Assembly (NCBI RefSeq): GCF_000931465.1
Contig: NZ_CP010892.1
Span: 4,239,388-4,303,387, forward strand
Length of the DNA stretch: 64,000 nucleotides
Reading direction: 5' to 3'
Source: Pseudomonas sp. MRSN 12121
Lineage (GTDB): Bacteria; Pseudomonadota; Gammaproteobacteria; Pseudomonadales; Pseudomonadaceae
The translations under genes and the position numbers were made by a program. The notes under the pieces are model-generated. The model was given only the letters and a program-made list of their open reading frames with translations, was not told the DNA's origin and did no database searches. Each line of letters opens with the position of its first letter. The stretch's first letter is position 1. Of the stretch, positions 58,338 through 64,000 are shown piece after piece.

Positions 58338-59447
58338 ATGAAGCCAGCCGCGCCACGCCGGATCACTTTGCGCCACCTGCTGCTGGTGGTGCTCGTCGCC
58401 CTCGGCGCCTTTCTGCTGCTGATGCCGACCCGGGTGCAGCCGGTGGCCTGGCAACCGCCGGCGGCGCCGTCGCTGAAGACGGGGCCCTACGCCGCGAACC
58501 AGAAGCTCAAGGCGGTGCAGGCCGTGGGCGCGCCGGGCATCGACGGGCCGGAGGCGCTGCTGCTGGAAGACGGCGCGCTGATCAGCGGCCTGCACGACGG
58601 CCGGGTGATCCGCACGCCCCTGGACGGCAGCGCCTTGCAGGTCCTGGTCGACACCGGCGGGCGTCCCCTGGGCCTGGCCCGGCATCCGGATGGCCGGCTG
58701 ATCATCGCGGATGCGGTCAAGGGCCTGCTGGCTCTCGACGCCCGGGGCCAGTTGAGCACCCTGGCGACCTCGGCCAACGGCCTGCCGTTCGGCTTCACCG
58801 ACGACGTGGCGGTGGACGCCGCCGGGCGTTATGCCTACTTCAGCGACGCCAGCAGCCGCTGGGGCTACGGCGAGGATGGCGAGGCGGTGATCGAGCACGG
58901 CGGCGACGGCCGCCTGCTGCGTTACGACTTCCAGAACGGCCGCACCGAACAGTTGCTCGACGGCCTGGAGTTCGCCAACGGCGTCGCCCTCGGGCCCGAG
59001 GAAGCCTATGTGCTGGTCAACGAAACCGGGGCCTACCGGATCAGCCGTTACTGGCTCAGTGGCGCCAGGGCCGGGACTCACGATGTGTTCGTCGACAACC
59101 TGCCGGGGCTGCCGGACAACCTCAGCTTCAACGGCCAGGGGCGTTTCTGGGTCGCGCTGTATGCCCCGCGCAATGCCCTGCTGGACGGCACGGCGCCTTA
59201 CCCGCTGGTGCGCAAGATGCTCGTGCGGGCCATGACCGTGCTGCCCAAGCCCGTGGAAAAACGCGCGTTTGTCATCGCCCTGGACACCCAGGGCCAGCTG
59301 GTCGCCAACCTGCAGGACGCCAGCGCCGGTAGCTACGCGCCCATCACCACGGTGCGCGAATACGGCGATGCCCTGTATTTCGGCTCGCTCACGGCCACCC
59401 ACATGGCGCGCCTGCCGCTGGGCCCGGCCCTGGCGAAAGAACCTTGA
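58338..59447 (+). CDS. SMP-30/strictosidine-synthase-like beta-propeller protein
   Basis: A 369-residue protein with an N-terminal membrane anchor or signal (about 12-29, 'LLLVVLVALGAFLLLMP') and a six-bladed beta-propeller of the SMP-30/strictosidine-synthase/APMAP class ('GRPLGLARHPDGRLIIADAV', 'GFTDDVAVDAAGRYAYFSDA', 'GLEFANGVALGPEEAYVLVN', 'LPDNLSFNGQGRFWVALYAP'). Such proteins are lactonases or esterases; the substrate is unknown. It lies 37 bases after the desaturase fusion and is probably co-transcribed and co-regulated by the LysR protein. Confidence 0.87.
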   Translation: MKPAAPRRITLRHLLLVVLVALGAFLLLMPTRVQPVAWQPPAAPSLKTGPYAANQKLKAVQAVGAPGIDGPEALLLEDGALISGLHDGRVIRTPLDGSALQVLVDTGGRPLGLARHPDGRLIIADAVKGLLALDARGQLSTLATSANGLPFGFTDDVAVDAAGRYAYFSDASSRWGYGEDGEAVIEHGGDGRLLRYDFQNGRTEQLLDGLEFANGVALGPEEAYVLVNETGAYRISRYWLSGARAGTHDVFVDNLPGLPDNLSFNGQGRFWVALYAPRNALLDGTAPYPLVRKMLVRAMTVLPKPVEKRAFVIALDTQGQLVANLQDASAGSYAPITTVREYGDALYFGSLTATHMARLPLGPALAKEP

Positions 59448-59601
59448 AGGCTCGCGCCGGGCAGCATGAGTGGAGCGTAGCGATGGCGCTGCCGCGATTC
59501 TGATCTACGCTCTTTCACGCGGCGCCCCGTGGCGCCCGTCCAAGGAACGACGAACGATCGAATCCGATCGATTCCCCTCACATTGATAGTGGAACGACCC
59601 T

Positions 59602-59739
59602 ATGAAAATCAAAATCCTGCTGGCTTCCCTGCTGCTCGCCTTTTCCTTCTCGGCCACGGCCTCGTGCCCGGTGCTCGGGCCGTCCGAGGATCCGTGCGCG
59701 GGGCCGGTACTCGGCCCAACCATCTGTGAATGCCCCTGA
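59602..59739 (+). CDS. 45-residue secreted Cys-rich peptide
   Basis: The small open frame 'MKIKILLASLLLAFSFSATA' is a clear signal peptide with a predicted AXA cleavage at residue 20. The mature 25 residues hold four Cys and a repeated PVLGP ('SCPVLGPSEDPC', 'AGPVLGPTICECP'). The ribosome site is weak (GTGGAACGA). No family is recognised. It could be a small structural, signalling or antimicrobial peptide; function cannot be read from the sequence. Confidence 0.62.
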   Translation: MKIKILLASLLLAFSFSATASCPVLGPSEDPCAGPVLGPTICECP

Positions 59740-59910
59740 GGCTGGCGAACGCTGACACAGGCGTGCCCGTCCCGGGCGCGCCTCGGCCGCGGGATGACTG
59801 CAACGGGATGCTAGCAACGGGAAATATCAGGACAGCGGGAAGGAAGGGAGACGCAAGACCTGGCGAGGCGCCCGAAGCTTCGGGACACCCCGCTCAGGAC
59901 ATGGCCGGGG

Positions 59911-60144
59911 TCAGGAGCGCGCGGTCAGCTTGTCGGAGATTTCATCCTTGATCAGCAGACGCTTTTCCTTGAGTTTTCTCACTTCATCGTCAGCGGCCGC
60001 CGCGGCCTCCGCCTTGAGCACCTGATCATCGATGGTGTCGTATTTGTCGAACAAGGCATTCAAATGCGGGTCATTGGCTCGACGCCGTTGAATGTCTTCT
60101 TTGCTGCAGCTCAGATCCTGATACAGGTCGTGGGGCACCGGCAT
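59911..60144 (-). CDS. YdcH-like (DUF465) small coiled-coil protein
   Basis: A 77-residue, highly charged protein with 'HLNALFDKYDTIDDQVLKAE' and 'VRKLKEKRLLIKDEISDKL', the DUF465/YdcH pattern of a short coiled coil. ATG 60144 follows GGAGG at good spacing. Function is unknown; the family is small and cytosolic. Confidence 0.87.
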   Translation of the reverse strand: MPVPHDLYQDLSCSKEDIQRRRANDPHLNALFDKYDTIDDQVLKAEAAAAADDEVRKLKEKRLLIKDEISDKLTARS

Positions 60145-60323
60145 GAAACACCTCCGTTCGTTGATCGGTGGCAAGCCCGCTCACACGTGCTTGCCCGTTA
60201 TCAGAATGGCCTCGACAACCGCCGTCTGTCGACCATCAATCAGACCAGCGGCACCGTTCGTCGCCTTCAGTCACCCTATCCACGACCTGCCGCCAATGGC
60301 TACGGGCGCCTCGCGCCCGGCCC

Positions 60324-62984
60324 TTACCCCAGCGCCTGGGCGAGAAAGGGCGCGGTGCGGCTGCGACGGTGCCGGGCCACCTGCTGCGGCGTGCCGCTGA
60401 CCACCACCTTGCCGCCCTGGTCGCCGGCGCCCGGACCGATATCGATCACCCAGTCGGCCTGGGCCACCACGCGCATTTCGTGCTCGACCACCACCACGCT
60501 ATGGCCGGCGCGCACCAGGTTGTCCAGTTGCTCCAGCAGGCGATCGACATCCCGCGGGTGCAGGCCGGTGGTCGGCTCGTCGAGCACATACAGGGTCGCC
60601 CCACGGGGATTGCGTTGCAGTTCGGTGGCCAGCTTGATCCGCTGCGCTTCGCCACCGGACAGCTCGGTGGCCGGCTGGCCGAGGCGCAGGTAGCCCAGGC
60701 CAATATCGCGCAAGACTTCCAGGGACCGACGGATGCTCGCTTGCCCGGCGAACACCTCCACCGCCTCCTGCACCGTGAGTTGCAGGACCTGGGCGATGTT
60801 CAGGCCCTGCCAGGTGATCGCCAGGGTCTGCGGGTGGTAACGCGCGCCGTGGCAGGTCGGGCACGGCGCATAGACGCTGGGCATGAACAGCAGCTCGACA
60901 CTGACGAACCCCTCGCCTTCGCAGGCCGGGCAGCGGCCCTTGGCGACGTTGAAGGAGAACTGCCCGGCGTCGTAGCCCCGGGCCTGCGCCTCGGCGGTGG
61001 CGGCGAACAGTTTGCGCACGTGATCGAACAGGCCGGTGTAGGTCGCCAGGTTCGAGCGCGGGGTGCGGCCGATGGGTTTCTGGTCCACCTGCACCAGGCG
61101 CTTGATCCGCTCCAGCCCGGCGGTGACTGCGCCACTGCTGGCCTGCGGGGCGTCGTCTTCCAGGTTCAGCTCCTCGGGTTCCTCGTGGCTCTGCGCGCCC
61201 CCCAGGTGCGCGCCCACCAGCTCCAGCAAGGCCTGGCTGACCAGGCTCGACTTGCCCGAACCGGACACCCCGGTCACCGCGGTGAAGCAACCCAGGGGGA
61301 ACTCCGCGCTCAGGTCATGCAGGTTGTTGCGGCTGATGCCCTCCAGGCGCAGCCAGCCCTGGGCCTGGCGCGCGGTACGGCGGGCCGGCGCCTGCTCGGC
61401 GAACAGGTAGGCGCGGGTCTGCGACTGCGCGACCTCGGCCAGCCCCGCCGGCGGACCGCTGTAGAGCACCTGGCCGCCCTGCTCGCCCGCCGCGGGGCCG
61501 ACGTCGATCAGCCAGTCCGCGCGGCGCATGGTCTGCAGGTCATGCTCGACCACGAACAGCGAATTGCCCGAGGCCTTGAGCTGCTGCAGGGCCTCGAACA
61601 GCGCCTCGGCGTCCGCCGGGTGCAGGCCGGCCGACGGCTCGTCGAGCACGTAGATCACGCCGAACAGCTGCGAGCCCAGTTGGGTCGCCAGGCGCAGGCG
61701 CTGCAACTCGCCGGACGACAGGGTCGGCGTGCTGCGCTCCAGGGCCAGGTAACCCAGGCCCAGGCCGGTCAGGGTGCTGACCCGCTCCAGCAGGTCCTGG
61801 GCGATGCGTTGCGCGGCCAGGCGCTTTTCCAGGGACAGGTTCGGCGTGTGCCGCACATCCGGCCCGCCGACGTGGCCCGGCTCGCCCCGGGCCAGCCGCT
61901 GGCGCCGCGCGGCCTCGGTCTGTTCATGGCTCCACACCTCGCCGCCCTCCTCGGCCTGTTCCAGGTAGGCCTGGGCGGCCACCGGCTTCAGCACCTCGGC
62001 CAGTTGCGACAGGGGCATGCGCGACAGCTCGCCGATATCGAAGCCGGCGAAGGTCACCGACAGCGCCTCGCGCTTCAGGCGCTTGCCTGCGCACAGCGGA
62101 CACGGGCTGCCGCGCATGAACTGCGAGACGCGCTTTTTCATCAGCGCGCTCTGCGAATGGGTGAAGGTGTGCAGCACATAGCGCCGGGCCCCGCTGAAGG
62201 TGCCCATGTAGCTCGGCTCTTGCTTGCGCGCGAGGGCCTCGCGGGTCTGCTCCGGGGTCAGCCCGGCGTACACCGGCACGGTCGGGGTTTCTTCGGTGAA
62301 CAGGATCCAGTCACGCTGCTCCTGCGGCAGGTCGCGCCAGGGAATATCGACGTCGTAGCCCAGGGTCACGAGGATGTCGCGCTGGTTCTGCCCCTGCCAG
62401 GCCAGAGGCCAGGAGGCCACCGCGCGCTGGCGGATGGTCAGCGACGGGTCGGGCACCATGGACGCCTCGCTGACCTCGTAGACCCGGCCCAGGCCGTGGC
62501 ATTCCGGGCAGGCACCTTGCGGGGTGTTGGGCGAGAAGTCCTCGGCGTACAGCATCGGCTGCCCCGGCGGGTAGCTGCCGGCCCGGGAATAGAGCATGCG
62601 GATCAGGCTGGACAAGGTGGTGACGCTGCCCACCGAGGAACGGGTGCTCGGCGTGCCGCGCTGCTGTTGCAGGGCCACCGCCGGCGGCAGGCCGTCGATG
62701 GCGTCGACGTCCGGCACCCCGACCTGGTCGATCAGGCGCCGGGCATAGGGCGCCACCGATTCGAAATAGCGGCGCTGGGCCTCGGCGTACAGGGTCGAGA
62801 AGGCCAGGGAGGATTTGCCCGAGCCGGACACCCCGGTGAACACCACCAGCGCGTCGCGGGGAATATCCACGTCGACGTTGCGCAGGTTGTGTTCGCGGGC
62901 GCCACGCACCCTGACGAACCCGGAACCGTTCGGCGGCAGTGAAGACGAAACCTGGGGCGAAGGCGTGTTGCGCGCAGAAGTCAT
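60324..62984 (-). CDS. Second UvrA-type excinuclease ATPase (UvrA2-like)
   Basis: An 886-residue double-ABC ATPase related to UvrA but shorter than the usual 940. Both Walker A motifs are intact ('GVSGSGKSSLAFSTLYAEAQ' and 'GVSGSGKSSLVSQALLEL'), as are the signatures 'LSSGELQRLRLATQLGS' and 'LSGGEAQRIKLATELQRN'. Zinc motifs are 'CPECHGLG', 'CPLCAGKR', 'CPACEGEG' and 'CPTCHGARY'. UvrA2 proteins protect against some DNA-intercalating compounds and may lack UvrB contact. ATG 62984 follows AAGG. A regular uvrA should exist elsewhere. Confidence 0.9.
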   Translation of the reverse strand: MTSARNTPSPQVSSSLPPNGSGFVRVRGAREHNLRNVDVDIPRDALVVFTGVSGSGKSSLAFSTLYAEAQRRYFESVAPYARRLIDQVGVPDVDAIDGLPPAVALQQQRGTPSTRSSVGSVTTLSSLIRMLYSRAGSYPPGQPMLYAEDFSPNTPQGACPECHGLGRVYEVSEASMVPDPSLTIRQRAVASWPLAWQGQNQRDILVTLGYDVDIPWRDLPQEQRDWILFTEETPTVPVYAGLTPEQTREALARKQEPSYMGTFSGARRYVLHTFTHSQSALMKKRVSQFMRGSPCPLCAGKRLKREALSVTFAGFDIGELSRMPLSQLAEVLKPVAAQAYLEQAEEGGEVWSHEQTEAARRQRLARGEPGHVGGPDVRHTPNLSLEKRLAAQRIAQDLLERVSTLTGLGLGYLALERSTPTLSSGELQRLRLATQLGSQLFGVIYVLDEPSAGLHPADAEALFEALQQLKASGNSLFVVEHDLQTMRRADWLIDVGPAAGEQGGQVLYSGPPAGLAEVAQSQTRAYLFAEQAPARRTARQAQGWLRLEGISRNNLHDLSAEFPLGCFTAVTGVSGSGKSSLVSQALLELVGAHLGGAQSHEEPEELNLEDDAPQASSGAVTAGLERIKRLVQVDQKPIGRTPRSNLATYTGLFDHVRKLFAATAEAQARGYDAGQFSFNVAKGRCPACEGEGFVSVELLFMPSVYAPCPTCHGARYHPQTLAITWQGLNIAQVLQLTVQEAVEVFAGQASIRRSLEVLRDIGLGYLRLGQPATELSGGEAQRIKLATELQRNPRGATLYVLDEPTTGLHPRDVDRLLEQLDNLVRAGHSVVVVEHEMRVVAQADWVIDIGPGAGDQGGKVVVSGTPQQVARHRRSRTAPFLAQALG

Positions 62985-63105
62985 GGGACAGCCTTGTGTC
63001 GGAGGGCGAGTGGTGGCGGGAGCGCCGCGAGCGACCTGCAGGGTGCACGGGCCTGCCCTTTTGAGCAACAGCGCGGCCCGGGCGTTCAATCCGCGGCCGT
63101 TCGCC

Positions 63106-64000
63106 TCACGTCGCCAGCACCGAGCTGACCATGCTCGTCAGGGCCTCCGCGCTGTAGGGCTTGCTCAGCAGGTGGGTATCCGGGCTGAGCTGGTGATTGG
63201 TGGAAATGATGTCGCGGGTATGCCCCGAGGTGAACAGCACGGCCACGGCCGGCGACTGGGTCTTGGCCCAGAGCGCCAGGTCGGTGCTCTTGATCAGGCC
63301 GGGCATCACCACGTCCGTGAAGATCAGCTCGACATGGGCGCCGTCCAGCAGCAGCTGCATGGCCGCGTCGCCATTGGCCGCGACCAGCACCTTGTAGCCG
63401 GCATGCTCCAGCAGCCCGACGGCGGCCTCGCGCACATCTTCGTTGTCTTCCACCACCAGGATCGTCTCCTGGCCGCGGCAATGCCGTTGGCCGCCCACCG
63501 GCAGCGCTCGCGCTTGCGCCTCGGTGCTGCGGGCAAAGTACATGCGCACCGTGGTGCCCTGCCCCGGCGTGCTGAGCATCTCGATATGGCCGCCGCTCTG
63601 CTTGACGAAACCGAACACCATGCTCAGGCCCAGGCCGGTGCCCTGGCCGTCGGGCTTGGTGGTGAAGAACGGCTCGAACGCCTGCTCGAGCACCTCCGGC
63701 TGCATGCCGTCGCCGGTATCGGCGACCGACAGGCACAGGTAATCGCCGGCGCTGATGCCCTTGCCGGCACAGAAATCCTGGTCGAGCACCACATTTTCGC
63801 CGCGGATGCCGATGATGCCTTCGCCCTTCATCGCGTCCCGGGCGTTGATCGCCAGGTTGAGCAAGGCGTTTTCCAGCTGGCTGCGATCGACCTTGATGCA
63901 CCAGGGCTGTTCCGGCAGTTGCACCTCGATCCCGATGTTTTCGCCCAGGGCCCGTTGCAGCAGCTCGCTCAGGCTGTCGGGAATCCGCCCGGGGTTGTAG
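63106..64000 (-). CDS. Hybrid sensor histidine kinase, C-terminal part (5' end outside the window)
   Basis: The frame is open to the right edge, so only the last 298 codons are seen. They encode an HATPase domain (N box 'NLAINARDAM', G1 'DTGDGM', F box 'FEPFFTTK', G2 'GQGTGLGLSMV') and a receiver domain with the acidic pair in 'ILVVEDNEDVREAA', phospho-Asp in 'LIFTDVVMPG' and Lys in 'LLSKPYS'. The kinase's sensor and His-box lie beyond base 64000. The protein is a hybrid kinase that passes phosphate to its own receiver. The signal is unknown. Confidence 0.93.
   Translation of the reverse strand, partial: YNPGRIPDSLSELLQRALGENIGIEVQLPEQPWCIKVDRSQLENALLNLAINARDAMKGEGIIGIRGENVVLDQDFCAGKGISAGDYLCLSVADTGDGMQPEVLEQAFEPFFTTKPDGQGTGLGLSMVFGFVKQSGGHIEMLSTPGQGTTVRMYFARSTEAQARALPVGGQRHCRGQETILVVEDNEDVREAAVGLLEHAGYKVLVAANGDAAMQLLLDGAHVELIFTDVVMPGLIKSTDLALWAKTQSPAVAVLFTSGHTRDIISTNHQLSPDTHLLSKPYSAEALTSMVSSVLAT

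Overview
The window reads as a chromosomal segment of a Pseudomonas, most likely from the P. fluorescens group. The evidence is the high G+C coding style with G/C-rich third positions, a Pseudomonas-type gene set (cytochrome-type cis/trans fatty acid isomerase Cti, CysI plus a DUF934 partner, NfuA, B12-dependent MetH, cobW-cobN-chlI-chlD and cbtBA cobalt genes) and several copies of the 'GTAGGAGCGagGCTTGCcCGCGAT' type of REP/REPIN repeat. The species is not determined. I see no tRNA, rRNA, CRISPR array, insertion sequence or prophage.

Layout. 1-3144: the 5' part of a type I secretion ABC exporter with a candidate Fur box, then a TerC/CBS/CorC membrane protein. 3554-6587: a LysR regulator divergent from a two-gene operon (exported GlcG/HbpS-like protein and a DHA2 drug exporter). 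7142-10540: an orphan Wzz-type chain-length protein and pyruvate oxidase PoxB. 10565-20046: a B12 and cobalt locus arranged around two divergent cobalamin riboswitches. One controls cobW-cobN-chlI-chlD to the left, the other cbtB-cbtA-cobE (and perhaps cobM) to the right. 20189-33759: housekeeping genes (nfuA, cti, metH, a DUF2970 protein, a periplasmic binding protein, cysI with its DUF934 partner, sohB, a histidine phosphatase and an SCP2 protein), including a 37-residue membrane protein divergent from cysI.

33843-49295 is the most distinctive part. On the minus strand, in transcription order, lie an ECF sigma factor, its FecR-type anti-sigma factor, two large TonB-dependent receptors that both carry an N-terminal STN signalling domain, and a complete Yej-type peptide ABC importer (yejA-B-E-F). 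The leaders of yejA and both receptors share a conserved block of about 50 bp (CTATAAAAA, then 13 bases, then GCWCAT, with a TGG...CTA element upstream). Each of the three genes also has a short hairpin just before its start codon that buries the Shine-Dalgarno sequence. This looks like one regulon that recognises, imports and internalises an unidentified peptide-like compound, perhaps a siderophore. A HypX/HoxX-like formyltransferase-crotonase fusion lies divergently beside the sigma gene, with no hydrogenase genes in view.

From 49345 to 51159 a strikingly AT-rich single gene encodes a KAP-like P-loop NTPase. It looks recently acquired and is a candidate defence gene. The remainder (51207-64000) holds a large GH63-like glycosidase, small exported proteins, a DUF488 protein, a DsbA2-like oxidase, a LysR regulator divergent from a sterol-desaturase/SRPBCC fusion and an SMP-30-like protein, a 45-codon secreted Cys-rich peptide gene, a YdcH-like protein, a second UvrA-type protein and the C-terminal half of a hybrid histidine kinase that runs off the end.
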